A DNA stretch of 64,000 nucleotides from NCBI GenBank assembly GCA_018333525.1, contig JAGXTF010000088.1:32324-96323 (forward strand), in the 5' to 3' direction. The position numbers and the translations under genes were made by a program. Each line of letters starts with the position of its first letter. Position 1 is the stretch's first letter. This document shows, in pieces, positions 1 through 10,300 of this stretch. The notes under the pieces were generated by a model. That model did no database searches, was not told the DNA's origin, and was given only the letters and a program-made list of their open reading frames with translations. Source of the stretch: Bacteroidota bacterium (lineage in GTDB: Bacteria > Bacteroidota > Bacteroidia > NS11-12g > UBA955).

Positions 1-1042
1 GCCAAACATCCATTCCACCGCTCAGGTATCCTTTGATATTCGAAAATCCAACACGGGTAAGTCTTACAATGCTCTCTCTTTCCTTACCCGCTTCGGCAAC
101 TATCACTATTTTTCTATCCAAATCAAAAAGTGTGGCAGCCCAAATGGCATATTGGCCATTCAAGCCAATATTGATTGCTCCCGGAATAAAGCCAATCTCG
201 TACAAGTCGGGAATTCTGGAATCCAATACCAATGCACCGGCTTTTATTTCATTATCAAATGCAGCCAAATCCAAACCTTTGGCTTCTTTTAAGATGTCAT
301 CTATCAGGCTGTAACCGTTTTTGTTTAACGAGGCATCTTCAAAAAAGTAGGAAGGGGGTGCTGCAATTCCATCGGTTACAACTTCAATGAATTTATTTTT
401 GTCCATTGCCTGAAGGGCATAATTGCTCTGTTTTTCCTTTCCGATAGTGCTGGCTTTTTCAGGGCCCAAACTCTTGCCACAAGCACTTCCGGGGCCATGT
501 CCTGGATATACCAGAATATGGTCATCCAGTTTCAGGATTTTATTATGCAAAGACTCATATAGCATTCCGGCCATGTCTTGCATAGACATATGAAGTCCCG
601 CCTGACAAAGGTCTGGTCGGCCAACATCTCCAACGAACAGCGTATCACCGGTGAAAACTGCTCTCGCATCTCCGTTCTCATCCTTTAACAGATAACAGCT
701 GCTTTCCGGAGTATGGCCCGGTGTGTGTAAAACCTGCAACTGGGTATTCCCTAAATTAAAAATGTCATTGTCATGCGCAACAATACATTCAAAACCACAT
801 TCTGCATTGGGGCCAAAAACAATGGTAGCGCCGGTTGCTTTTGCCATGTCCAGATGCCCGCTCACAAAGTCAGCATGAAAATGGGTTTCAAAAATATACT
901 TGATTTTCGCGCCCCGTTCACTAGCCATCTTCACATATATCTCGTAATCGCGGATGGGATCAATTACCGCAGCTTCGCCTTCACTTTCCACATAGTACGA
1001 TGCCTGTGCCAGGCAATTGGTGTATATCTGTTCAATATGCAT
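1..1042 (-). CDS. MBL-fold hydrolase / rhodanese fusion, persulfide dioxygenase-like (3' end outside window)
   Basis: The ATG is at 1042 on the minus strand and the frame is open to base 1, so the C-terminus is missing. The N-terminal metallo-beta-lactamase domain shows ETHFHADFVSGH, PGHTPESSCYLL, FTGDTLFVGDVGRPDL and YPGHGPGSACGKS, the iron-binding pattern of ETHE1-like persulfide dioxygenases. It is followed by a rhodanese domain (ALVLDSRIPDLYEIGFIPGA..., then NIKGYLSGGMDVW at the edge). Bacteroidota homologues usually carry one or two rhodanese modules, so about 100-150 residues are probably missing. The likely role is cytoplasmic oxidation of glutathione or protein persulfides to sulfite. 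It diverges from a TauE/SafE exporter 121 bp away, which fits a sulfide-detoxification pair. A TAATTTTG (-7-like) box lies at 1057-1050, but no good -33 box was found. The family is secure; the substrate is inferred. Confidence 0.88.
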   Translation of the reverse strand, partial: MHIEQIYTNCLAQASYYVESEGEAAVIDPIRDYEIYVKMASERGAKIKYIFETHFHADFVSGHLDMAKATGATIVFGPNAECGFECIVAHDNDIFNLGNTQLQVLHTPGHTPESSCYLLKDENGDARAVFTGDTLFVGDVGRPDLCQAGLHMSMQDMAGMLYESLHNKILKLDDHILVYPGHGPGSACGKSLGPEKASTIGKEKQSNYALQAMDKNKFIEVVTDGIAAPPSYFFEDASLNKNGYSLIDDILKEAKGLDLAAFDNEIKAGALVLDSRIPDLYEIGFIPGAINIGLNGQYAIWAATLFDLDRKIVIVAEAGKERESIVRLTRVGFSNIKGYLSGGMDVW

Positions 1043-1163
1043 GAATTTACAAAATTACGCAGCAGATTTCACTTTTTAAAAGACAATTATCTCGCTTTGG
1101 CCGTAGGCAGGTAATTTTAAGACTACTGCTTACCACAGACTCAGATTTCCTTTCTTTGCATTT

Positions 1164-1904
1164 TTGAAAGACGCGAGTATTATTTTATTCCTTTTGGCTG
1201 CATTATTCTCAGAAATTCTGGGAACAGTAGGAGGCTTTGGCTCTTCTGTTTTTTTTATTCCAATTGCTAACTTTTTTCTGGATTTTCAGAGTGTTTTGGG
1301 CATTACGGCTCTATTTCATGTGGTAAGTAATATTTCTAAAATTTATCTTTTTCGCAATCAGTTTGATTGGAAAATTATCTTGTGGATAGGGTTGCCTTCT
1401 GTAATCCTTGTTATTCTGGGAGCCTTGTTGAGCGCGGCATGGGGAAGCCATTTACTGCAATTGATTTTAGGTATATTTTTATGCATATTTTCAATATTTT
1501 TTTTAATAAAACCAAATCTTACACTAAAACCAAAGCGGTTGAATATGGTTGGCTACGGGGGACTCGCCGGATTTTTAGCCGGGTTAATTGGTACGGGTGG
1601 CGCTATTCGCGGTTTGATGCTGAGTTCTTTAGGCATTTCCAAAGAATTATTTGTGGGCACTTCAGCAGTTATTGATTTTGGCGTGGATCTTTCCAGAACC
1701 GTGGTTTATGGATTGGAAGGGTTTATACATTTACATGATATGGTTTACATTGCCGGACTATTTGTAGTGGCATTTTTGGGGAGTTATATTGGGAAATTAA
1801 TCATCGATAGAATGAAGCGGGAATGGTTCCACCGCGTAGTATTGATTTTCGTTTTTTTCAGCGGATTGGCTATGATGGTGAAATACTTTAATCCAACACT
1901 ATGA
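1164..1904 (+). CDS. TauE/SafE family sulfite/anion exporter
   Basis: A 246-residue, almost wholly hydrophobic protein with about eight membrane segments. It has the two-fold repeat typical of TauE/SafE permeases: GTVGGFGSSVFFIP near the N-terminus and GLAGFLAGLIGTGGAIRG in the middle. The start is TTG (1164), since no ATG lies near the first transmembrane segment; the length fits the family. The family exports small sulfur anions such as sulfite or sulfoacetate. Sitting head-to-head with a persulfide dioxygenase/rhodanese gene, it could remove the sulfite which that enzyme makes. The substrate assignment is contextual only. Its stop overlaps the next ATG (ATGA), implying translational coupling. 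Confidence 0.85.
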   Translation: MKDASIILFLLAALFSEILGTVGGFGSSVFFIPIANFFLDFQSVLGITALFHVVSNISKIYLFRNQFDWKIILWIGLPSVILVILGALLSAAWGSHLLQLILGIFLCIFSIFFLIKPNLTLKPKRLNMVGYGGLAGFLAGLIGTGGAIRGLMLSSLGISKELFVGTSAVIDFGVDLSRTVVYGLEGFIHLHDMVYIAGLFVVAFLGSYIGKLIIDRMKREWFHRVVLIFVFFSGLAMMVKYFNPTL

Positions 1905-2806
1905 ATATAGTTGAAACTGCAATAGAAAAGGATCCCGGGTGTTTCCAAATTGCGGAAATAAGGGTAAATAATTCCAGTTGGATGTATTTATACAGCAACC
2001 AACATATCAATACATTTTTAAATGCAAAAGTACTATTATTCGGTATGCCGGTATTTCCGGAATTACATACTGAATTGGGGTGGATGGAATGCATTACCGA
2101 CTTTGCAACAGCAAATGGATTTCAAAAAATTATCGGCCCTCTGGAAGGAAATACCTGGAATGATTACAGATTCGGTTACACATCAGACAAGGCACTGTTC
2201 CTCACAGATGTGAGCAATCACCATTCGTTTGTAGAGGGTTTATTGAATTCCGGGTTTCTACCGAAATTCCATTATTTTTCATCCAAACTTACATCCAAAG
2301 AAATAAAATCTCCGTTTATAACAGGTCGTAGTTTTTTTGAAAATGAATTACAAGTAGAGGAATTGGATAAGGAAGATATTTTAAAATTGCTGCCGGATTT
2401 GTATTCGCCTGTATGCAACATCTTTTCTGATAATTTATTTTACAGTCCGTTAAGTAAGGATAATTTTTATTCAAAATATCAGAAACTGGTAGAAATATTG
2501 TTGCCAGGAGATTTGTTTTTGGTACGGGATAAGCAGGATATAGTTGGGTTTTGCCTGAGTTTGCGAGATTTACTGAACCCCCATCAAAATGGAATGATAG
2601 TGAAAACCATAGGAAGAATATCAGATAAAAAATATGCTGGATTGGGAGCATGGATTTCTGAAATTATTTACAAAAAATTTGTAAGTAGCAATTATGAATA
2701 TATGATACACGCCTTTATGCATGAAGATAATAATTCTCTGAGAATTTCGAAATTCTATCAGGGTGAAATTATAAAGAAATACGCCATTTATGAAAAAGAC
2801 ATTTAA
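1901..2806 (+). CDS. GNAT-like acetyltransferase-fold protein, function unknown
   Basis: A 301-residue soluble protein starting inside the stop of the TauE gene. I do not recognise a named family with certainty. The layout resembles YghO-like GNAT proteins: an N-terminal segment with IIGPLEGNTWNDYRFGY (a GPL...W..YRF motif), then NHHSFVEGLLNSGF (the 'short-range relative' pattern used by N-acyltransferase-like proteins), and a C-terminal half with KTIGRISDKKYAGLGAWISE and a run resembling an acyl-CoA-binding helix. There is no signal peptide or membrane segment. It overlaps the next gene by 17 bp, so the three genes probably form one transcript. Substrate unknown. Confidence 0.6.
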   Translation: MNIVETAIEKDPGCFQIAEIRVNNSSWMYLYSNQHINTFLNAKVLLFGMPVFPELHTELGWMECITDFATANGFQKIIGPLEGNTWNDYRFGYTSDKALFLTDVSNHHSFVEGLLNSGFLPKFHYFSSKLTSKEIKSPFITGRSFFENELQVEELDKEDILKLLPDLYSPVCNIFSDNLFYSPLSKDNFYSKYQKLVEILLPGDLFLVRDKQDIVGFCLSLRDLLNPHQNGMIVKTIGRISDKKYAGLGAWISEIIYKKFVSSNYEYMIHAFMHEDNNSLRISKFYQGEIIKKYAIYEKDI

Positions 2807-3383
2807 AATAGCCTTGCTTATTCTGGTTGCAGGATTGCTGGCCGCATACTTTCTTGCTCCTTTCGGCAAAAGTGGTATTGACGATAAGAAATCCGTAGAA
2901 TATTCCATGCAAATAAATGTATCCAGAGATTCCGCCTGGAAATATTTAAGTAACAGCAATTCTGCAAGGGAATGGAGTGTGTTTGTACATCATATTTCTA
3001 CACTAAATGCAACTGAAGTACCAGATGGAAAACCAGGAAGCAAAAGGCGATGCTTTTGTCGCGAAGATGAAACCGGACGTAGGTGGGATGAACAGATTCT
3101 GTCTGTTCAGCAAGATAGTTTTCGAACCATCAGTATAGAAAATATGGTAAAATTTCCGATGACTGCAAATCATTTGGAAACACAACAGATTTATAAATCC
3201 ATTTCTGAAAATAAATGTGAAATAACCCTTCGATTATATTACATCGGTAATAATTTCTCTTTTTGGGATGGATTAAAAACAAGAGCTGCAGCTTATACCA
3301 TACAATCTATTTTCAGAAGAAATCTGGAAAATATGAAAGAGATTTTGGAGGGGAGGAAACGCAAATACGAATGGAAAGAATAG
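2790..3383 (+). CDS. Membrane-anchored SRPBCC (START-like) protein
   Basis: 197 residues. An N-terminal hydrophobic anchor (KIALLILVAGLLAAYFLAPF, about residues 6-25) precedes a polyketide-cyclase/START-like fold: the SMQINVSRDSAWKYLSNSNSAREWSVFV region is typical of SRPBCC proteins, and the long amphipathic C-terminal helix (IQSIFRRNLENMKEILEG) closes the fold. These domains bind hydrophobic ligands, but none can be named here. The ATG at 2790 overlaps the upstream gene by 17 bp. It is the last gene of the TauE, GNAT-like, SRPBCC set and converges on the fic gene. Confidence 0.72.
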   Translation: MKKTFKIALLILVAGLLAAYFLAPFGKSGIDDKKSVEYSMQINVSRDSAWKYLSNSNSAREWSVFVHHISTLNATEVPDGKPGSKRRCFCREDETGRRWDEQILSVQQDSFRTISIENMVKFPMTANHLETQQIYKSISENKCEITLRLYYIGNNFSFWDGLKTRAAAYTIQSIFRRNLENMKEILEGRKRKYEWKE

Positions 3384-3385
3384 CC

Positions 3386-3416
3386 AAGGCCCCTTTGGCG
3401 GAGCCATTGGGGCCTT
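3386..3416. terminator. Hairpin between convergent genes
   Basis: AAGGCCCC (3386-3393) pairs with GGGGCCTT (3409-3416), and an inner TGGC/GCCA pair extends the structure. It lies directly after the SRPBCC stop and reaches into the stop codon of the opposing fic gene. There is no T-tract on either strand, so bidirectional termination is plausible rather than shown. Confidence 0.4.
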
Positions 3417-4476
3417 AACGCGGCTCCAAAATAGACAGGTATTTCTGAATAGATTCTATTTCAGTTTCTACAATAAATTGGAGGAACTTTGTTTTATTTC
3501 CGTCCCTTTGTGCAGCTTCCAAAGCATCATAATATTGCAATCTGCTTTTGGAATCACCTTTGATATTGGCAATAACATAGCCTTCTCTCAATAACAGAAG
3601 ATTCATGATAAGCCTGGCTGTGCGACCGTTTCCATCCACAAATGGATGGATGGTTACCAGTCTTTCATGCATTTCTGCAGCCAGAATAATCGGATGCAAT
3701 TGTGCTTGGTTGCTCAGGTACCATTCAAAATATTCTTCCATTTTTTTGGGAACCAAAAATGGCTGAACCGGAACAAATTCACTTCCACCTATATTCACCT
3801 GCACATTTCTGTATTTGCCGGCGTTGGCATTGTCTATTCCACGCAATACCAATTGGTGTACCTGTAACAATTTGGAAGCATTTAGCGGGTTGTTTTTCGA
3901 AATTAGATCAAGTACAAAGGCTATTGCATCGCTGTGGTTTATGGCTTCCAGATGCTCGCGCATGCTTTTTCCTGAAATGGTGAGGCCTTTGTTTACCACC
4001 AAATCTGTTTCTCTCAGTGTCAGGGTATTTCCTTCAATTTTATTGCTCTGAAAAGTATATTCCAATTCGAGCGCTTCCACAATTTTCCTGCTGTTCAGGT
4101 GTCGCAGATGGTGCAGCTTTTTTTTCAAAGCATCTGCTTTTTTTAGCAGGGCTTTCATTCCATGTGGCATGGAATAGGCATCCGAAGTTTGCAGCTTTTG
4201 AATTTCACTTTCTGCAAGCAATAATGCTTCCATGGCATGCGGCTCATCGCGCAGTTCATATAATATCCGGCTACCCGCCCAGCGTACGAGAAGGTCTTTG
4301 GAATCGAGATCCAATAACTCTGCAATTAGCAATACCTGTTTTTTATTTGGGATCCGCTTTCCGCTTTCAAAACGACTGTATAAAGCCGCATCTATACCAA
4401 GCCCAATGGCAATTTCGCGAGAGAGCTTGCAGGCTTTTGTGCGCTGTTTTGCGATATGGGTGGCAAAGGGATTCAT
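3415..4476 (-). CDS. Fic family protein with N-terminal HTH (self-inhibited AMP transferase)
   Basis: 353 residues from the ATG at 4476; a TTG eight codons upstream is less likely. Residues about 5-64 form an XRE-type helix-turn-helix (IAIGLGIDAALYSRFESGKR). Residues 144-149 (SNKIEG) match the inhibitory-helix motif (S/T)xxxE(G/N). Residues 277-288 are HPFVDGNGRTAR, a complete Fic core with catalytic His and the anion-binding loop. Fic enzymes usually transfer AMP to a hydroxyl of a target protein. The inhibitory motif in cis makes this a class II-type enzyme that needs no separate antitoxin, and none is adjacent. The HTH suggests autoregulation. The target is unknown. A strong promoter match lies just upstream. 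Confidence 0.9.
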   Translation of the reverse strand: MNPFATHIAKQRTKACKLSREIAIGLGIDAALYSRFESGKRIPNKKQVLLIAELLDLDSKDLLVRWAGSRILYELRDEPHAMEALLLAESEIQKLQTSDAYSMPHGMKALLKKADALKKKLHHLRHLNSRKIVEALELEYTFQSNKIEGNTLTLRETDLVVNKGLTISGKSMREHLEAINHSDAIAFVLDLISKNNPLNASKLLQVHQLVLRGIDNANAGKYRNVQVNIGGSEFVPVQPFLVPKKMEEYFEWYLSNQAQLHPIILAAEMHERLVTIHPFVDGNGRTARLIMNLLLLREGYVIANIKGDSKSRLQYYDALEAAQRDGNKTKFLQFIVETEIESIQKYLSILEPR

Positions 4477-4497
4477 GATAGACAAAAAACAACATGA

Positions 4498-4529
4498 CAA
4501 AAATAGTCAATTTATTTCGCATTGCCAAA
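4498..4529 (-). promoter_or_regulatory. Bacteroidota-type promoter for fic
   Basis: On the minus strand: TTTG (4529-4526), 20 bp, then TATTTTTG (4505-4498). This matches the -33 TTTG / -7 TAnnTTTG consensus of the Bacteroidota housekeeping sigma factor. The expected start of transcription is 10-15 bp before the fic ATG at 4476. Confidence 0.55.
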
Positions 4530-4603
4530 CATACCCGAAAATGGCTATTTAGAAATATTAATAAAGTTTAAAGATGTTTTTAGAATGTATCGCGAAAAAG
4601 GAT

Positions 4604-6871
4604 TTAAGCACCCACACCCTTGCGAATCAGGTTCAAAGCTCCGCCGGCTTTAAACCATTCGATTTGCTGTGCATTGTACGTATGATTTACCTGAATTGTT
4701 TCGCTGCTTCCGTCTTTGTGATGCAATACCAGCGACATGGATTTTCCTTCTTCAAAAGTGGTAAGTCCAATTACATCTATAATATCCCATTCCTGGAATT
4801 TATCGTAATCATTTTTATCGGCAAAAGTCAATGCCAGCATGCCTTGTTTTTTCAAATTGGTTTCATGAATTCTGGCAAAAGATTTTACCAGAATTACGCG
4901 CACTCCCAAAAATCTGGGTTCCATAGCTGCATGCTCTCTGCTGCTGCCTTCTCCATAATTTTCTTCACCCACCACAATGCTGAATTCACCAGCCGCTTTG
5001 TAAATGCGCTGTACTGCCGGAACACTTCCATATTCCCCGTTCAATTGATTCAAAACATTATCGGTTTTATCATTAAATGCGTTAACTGCACCTATCAACA
5101 TATTGTTGCTGATATTATCCAAATGTCCGCGGTATTTCAACCAGGGACCAGCCATGGAAATATGGTCGGTAGTGCATTTTCCTTTTGCTTTTAACAACAA
5201 TCGCAAGCCTTTGATATCGCTACCTTCCCACTTCGCAAATGGGGCCAGTAATTGTAATCTGTCACTCGTAGGACTTACCAAAACTTCCACTTTACTTCCG
5301 TCTTCTGCAGGAGCCTGGTATCCGGCATCCTCCACGGAGAAGCCTTTTGCAGGCATTTCAAAACCTGTCGGTTCATCCAGTTTCACCTGTTCTCCTTTAT
5401 TGTTTTCCAGGGTATCAGTAAGAGGATTAAAAGCCAGTGTTCCAGCAATTGCCAATGCGGTTACAATTTCAGGACTCGCAACAAATGCATGGGTATTTGG
5501 ATTCCCGTCGTTTCGTTTGCTGAAGTTTCGGTTAAAGGAGGTGATAATGCTGTTTTTGCGAGTTGGATCATCCGTATGTCGCGCCCATTGGCCGATACAA
5601 GGTCCACATGCATTAGCCAGAACTACCCCGCCGATTTTATCAAATTCAGCCAAATATCCGTCGCGTTGCACGGTATAACGCACCTGCTCACTTCCCGGAG
5701 TAATAGTGAATTCTGATTTTGCTTTTAATCCTTTTTCTGCTGCCTGTTTTGCAAGAGATGCTGAACGGCTGATATCTTCATAACTGCTGTTGGTGCAGGA
5801 TCCTATCAACCCCACTTCCAATTTCTCAGGCCATCCGTTTTCTTTTACGGCTGCAGCAAATTTGCTGATTGGCCATGCCAAATCCGGTGTAAACGGACCA
5901 TTCACATGGGGTTCTAATTCCGATAAATTAATTTCAATTACTTCATCAAAATATTGTTCCGGATTCATATAAACCGCAGCGTCTCCTACGAGATGTTCAT
6001 GAATGGCATCCGCCATATCCGCAATATCCGCGCGATCTGTTCCACGCAGGTATTCACTCATTTTAACATCGTAACCGAATATGGAAGTAGTTGCTCCAAT
6101 CTCAGCACCCATGTTACAAATGGTACCTTTTCCGGTACAACTGATACTTTCGGCGCCAGGGCCAAAATATTCCACTATTTTATTGGTACCGCCTTTTACT
6201 GTAAGAATTCCGGCAACCTTTAATATCACATCTTTTGCGCTGGTCCATCCATTCATTTTGCCGGTTAGTTTTACGCCGATAATTTTTGGGAAAAGCAATT
6301 CCCAGGCAAATCCCGCCATAACATCGCTTGCATCAGCCCCACCTACGCCTATTGCAACCATTCCGAGTCCACCTGCATTAACCGTATGCGAATCCGTACC
6401 AATCATCATTCCTCCTGGAAAAGCATAATTTTCCAATACCACCTGGTGAATGATTCCCGCACCCGGTTTCCAGAATCCAATTCCATATTTGTTGGAAACG
6501 GATGAAAGGAAATCGAATACTTCTTTATTCTTATCCAATGCAGATGCAAGATCCGCGCTGGCACCATCTTTTGCCTGAATTAAGTGGTCGCAATGCACGG
6601 TACTTGGTACTGCCACTTTTGGCCTTCCACTCTGCATAAATTGCAACAAAGCCATTTGCGCAGTGGCGTCCTGCATGGCAACGCGATCTGGTGCGAAATC
6701 TACATAAGATTTACCTCTTACAAATTCATGGTTCACATCCCCATTCCAAAGGTGGGAATACAAAATTTTCTCAGTAAGTGTTAATGGTTTGCCAAGAATA
6801 TTGCGCGCAGCATCAATTCTGGAAGGCATTTTGGAATAAACGGAACGGATGAGATCGATATCGAAAGCCAT
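4604..6871 (-). CDS. acn: Aconitate hydratase
   Basis: 755 residues, full length for the mitochondrial-type aconitases common in Bacteroidota. It converts citrate to isocitrate via cis-aconitate in the cytoplasmic TCA cycle. The [4Fe-4S] ligands are visible: [11 protein letters not shown] supplies the first Cys, and [11 protein letters not shown] the C-x2-C pair. Other signatures are [37 protein letters not shown] and the C-terminal swivel domain with [19 protein letters not shown]. The ATG at 6871 begins the conserved [16 protein letters not shown]. It is a single-gene unit, divergent from the large surface protein. No oddities. Confidence 0.97.
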   Translation of the reverse strand: MAFDIDLIRSVYSKMPSRIDAARNILGKPLTLTEKILYSHLWNGDVNHEFVRGKSYVDFAPDRVAMQDATAQMALLQFMQSGRPKVAVPSTVHCDHLIQAKDGASADLASALDKNKEVFDFLSSVSNKYGIGFWKPGAGIIHQVVLENYAFPGGMMIGTDSHTVNAGGLGMVAIGVGGADASDVMAGFAWELLFPKIIGVKLTGKMNGWTSAKDVILKVAGILTVKGGTNKIVEYFGPGAESISCTGKGTICNMGAEIGATTSIFGYDVKMSEYLRGTDRADIADMADAIHEHLVGDAAVYMNPEQYFDEVIEINLSELEPHVNGPFTPDLAWPISKFAAAVKENGWPEKLEVGLIGSCTNSSYEDISRSASLAKQAAEKGLKAKSEFTITPGSEQVRYTVQRDGYLAEFDKIGGVVLANACGPCIGQWARHTDDPTRKNSIITSFNRNFSKRNDGNPNTHAFVASPEIVTALAIAGTLAFNPLTDTLENNKGEQVKLDEPTGFEMPAKGFSVEDAGYQAPAEDGSKVEVLVSPTSDRLQLLAPFAKWEGSDIKGLRLLLKAKGKCTTDHISMAGPWLKYRGHLDNISNNMLIGAVNAFNDKTDNVLNQLNGEYGSVPAVQRIYKAAGEFSIVVGEENYGEGSSREHAAMEPRFLGVRVILVKSFARIHETNLKKQGMLALTFADKNDYDKFQEWDIIDVIGLTTFEEGKSMSLVLHHKDGSSETIQVNHTYNAQQIEWFKAGGALNLIRKGVGA

Positions 6872-7246
6872 AATCTGCCGCGAAATTCGGTAATTTCAAC
6901 CAAAATCCCCAGCATCATTTGCAAATAATCATGGGCTATAATTTTCTGAATTCCATATTTTAAAAAAATGCGAATTTTCATAGGAACGAAATGCAATCGA
7001 ATCTGCTTCTTTGAGATAAATTCAATCAGGTATTAAAAAGAAAATCCCAGGTGAAAATGTGAAAACAATATTTAATAAAAAACTTAAACGCTTAATATTT
7101 CAGATAATATTTTTAATAAAATAAAAATGCAGAAGCCCTTGTTCCCAAATACTGAACGTACATTAGACAAAACTTCTTTGCAAACTTCAAAATCTATTTT
7201 AATTTAATTAATCTACTGTTAATTCACACTTGTGGGTGAAATTCAA

Positions 7247-7278
7247 TTGCGGATTCCTGTCAGAATTGTGTAAGTTTG
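7247..7278 (+). promoter_or_regulatory. Probable promoter of the 2365-residue surface protein
   Basis: TTG (7247-7249), 21 bp, then TAAGTTTG (7271-7278), matching the Bacteroidota -33/-7 pattern at the long end of the allowed spacing. It would give a leader of about 55 nt. Confidence 0.4.
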
Positions 7279-7289
7279 AGAAAAATGCC

Positions 7290-7328
7290 GGGGTAAATCA
7301 GACACAGCGTTGTATCATTTTTTACCCC
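7290..7328 (+). promoter_or_regulatory. 5'-leader hairpin before the surface protein gene
   Basis: GGGGTAAA (7290-7297) pairs perfectly with TTTACCCC (7321-7328) around a 23-nt loop, ending 13 bp before the ATG. It could protect or modulate the very long message. No function is demonstrated. Confidence 0.3.
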
Positions 7329-7341
7329 AAAATATGCGCCT

Positions 7342-10300
7342 ATGAACAAAATATTTACAACCCTGATTGCATCCCTTTCATTCTTTACTTCCCAACTACA
7401 TGCAAGCGTTCCGCCCGTAGCGCAATTCAATGCCAGCTCATACAGCGGTTGCGCCCCATTAACTGTAACTTTCTACAATTCCAGTTCCGGAAACGGAAGT
7501 TATAACTGGACTTTCGGCGACCCTGGTAGCGGCCCTGCTGATAGCAGCCAGGCGTGCAGTCCAACCCACACATTCATCAATCCCGGTACTTATACGGTTA
7601 CGATGAATTATTTTCTGAACAACACCACCTACACCGCTACTGCTACGATTACGGTTTATCCCAAACCCAATCCTTCCATTGCAGGAATGGACACCATTTG
7701 TGATGGATCCACTACTACCTACACAGCCAGCGGGATGACAGGTTCCGGATTTTTCTGGACCATCAATGGCGGAACTATAGTAGGACCAAATAATAACAAT
7801 ACCGTAAGTGTATTGTGGCCCACACCGGGAACGGGTTCCCTCACCGTAACGGAAACTACAGTAAACGGTTGTTCCAATAGTAAAACCATTAATGTTTTGG
7901 TAGCCAGCCAGCCCCGAATAGGTAATTTTTGTCACCAGACAGGAGGGAGTTCCGGTAACCAACCGGATAAAGACCGCAAAGATTGTCTCTGCGCATTTAA
8001 TCTGAATACCCTGTTTGCAATTGACAATACGAGTCAGTTGTTTAACCCTGCACTTTACAATTTTCAATGGACGGTTACCGGCTCAGGATCGCTTTTTAGC
8101 GGTCAGGGCACCAATACTGCCGTGATTCAGGTAGGCGCAGGACCAACCGTTACCGTTACTCTGGTGGTTTGGAATGATTTCGGTTGCACCGATACACAAA
8201 CCTGCATATTTGATGTTTGCCCTTCACCAACAGCTAGCTTTAAAGCTGATACTGCATGTCAGGGTGGAACAACCCATTTCAATGCATCTGCTTCTACCAT
8301 ACTTTCACAACTCACCACATTTAACTGGGATTTTGGGGATTATTCTACCGCTACTACAACCACCCCAATTACCAGTCATTTGTATGCAACTCCGGGAATT
8401 TATACCGTAAAATTGCGCGTTAAAAATGCGAGTGGTTGTACCGATGATACCACCATAAAAGTTCTTGTAAATAGTGGTACTCCACCTCCAATTCTTTGCC
8501 CGGGAACCGTTTGCCACAATACCAAACATTGTTATTCAACGCCGTATTATCCGGGTGCTACATACACCTGGACTGTTACAGGTGAGGATACTTTTGCGCT
8601 GAGCTCCAATGACACCGGTATTTGTGTAACCTGGGGCGATGGGCCCTTGGGAAATATAACTTTGGTTGTAACCGGCGGACCTTATTCCTGTGGATACAAT
8701 TCCATCGATATACCTATTTTCCCGAAAGACCTTGAAATTACTGGCCCGGATACGGTTTGTTCCGGGGCTACGGTGAATTATCAGGTACCTCTAATTCCCG
8801 GTAGTTGTTATAGCTGGATGCCCGTGAATCCGAATATTCAGGTAAGTTCCAATGCCGGTAACCAAATTTCTGTACAAGTGCCATTTAATTTTGTTGGCAC
8901 ATTTAATATCATCGCAGATGTTCGGAATGAAATTACATGTTGCGATGGAAAAGATACATTTACAGTTGTGGTACAAGGTCCAATTGTTTTGGATACCATT
9001 CAGGCAGTTTGCGAATATTCAACCCAAACTTATACCGCAAATGTTCCCGTAACATGGACAGTTTATAACGGAACCATAAATGCTTCATCTCCAACGAGTA
9101 TTAATATTACATGGGGAGGTGCAAGTATTGGTACCATTCACGCTGCGGCAATCAATCCCAATTTGGTTTGCAACAATACCATTGTTGCACAAGTGCAACT
9201 GGTACCATTACCGCCAAATCCTGCAATTAACGGACCTACCATGGTTTGCGTTGGAAAACCAGCGAATTACAATTATATCACATCCCCTGCAATCGCTGGT
9301 TCCAATTGGTCAATCACACCGTTTGCATCGCATACACCGATAAATAATACCGACAATGTGGTTTTTGCAACACCTGGCAATTACACCATTACGGTGAATT
9401 ATTTTAATATCAATTACAATAATTCCGGAACTTTTAATTGCTATTCTACATCAGTATTAAACGTGTTGGTTGTAGATACTCTTTGCCCTGTAATTTCCGG
9501 CCTCGGAAATACCTGCATTGGTTCCACACAAACCTATACTTTATCTTCCAATCCGGGAGGAATATGGCAATGGCAAATTATAGGCGGTCAAATTATTTCT
9601 TCTACACCAACAAGCATTACCATACAATGGGGAAATATCAATCAGGGACAGGTGAATATTCAAAACTCATTGTGTTCCGGTTTCTGCAGCAAATTGGTAA
9701 ATATTAATGCAATTCCGGTTGGATTAATCGTAGTTTCAGATTCTACTTGTAAAGGAGATTCTGTAAAATTAACAGGCCCTCCGGGTTATACATATTCGTG
9801 GAATACAGGTGCTACAACTCAAAGTATTTGGGCAACATCCACAGGTTTGTATAGTCTCGCAATTACACAATTAGGTTGTACAGCAACATTGAATTACAAT
9901 TTAAATCCAATGCCAAAAAAGCCAAAGCCAAATGTGTATTTAAATTACAATTGTATGATTGCTCCAAACACTCCAATTCCTTTTCAGATTATGGCAACCC
10001 AAAATCCGAACTGGAGTTATTCCTGGAGTCCGCAAACTGCAATTCCTGCAAATAGTGATACCAATTATTTGCATTATACTACCGTTCAAAATAGCACGCA
10101 TACCGTAATTGTTACCAATCAATTCGGATGCAAAGACACAGCTTCAATTACAGTTACTGGACCATGTATTGATACGGTAATTTGTTTGAATCCTCCTTGT
10201 CCTCCGCCTTGCACCTGCAATGCTACTTATACAGTAAATTATAATCCGTGCACCGGATATTTTTCCATAACACCAATAACCGGTGGACCATATTCCGGAT

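Larger units (their letters stand above)
6872..7341. other. Divergent intergenic region, acn / PKD surface protein
   Basis: 470 bp of AT-rich sequence with no credible gene. It must hold the acn promoter (no clear match found) and that of the large surface protein (annotated separately at 7247-7278), plus a 5'-leader hairpin at 7290-7328. Confidence 0.6.
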
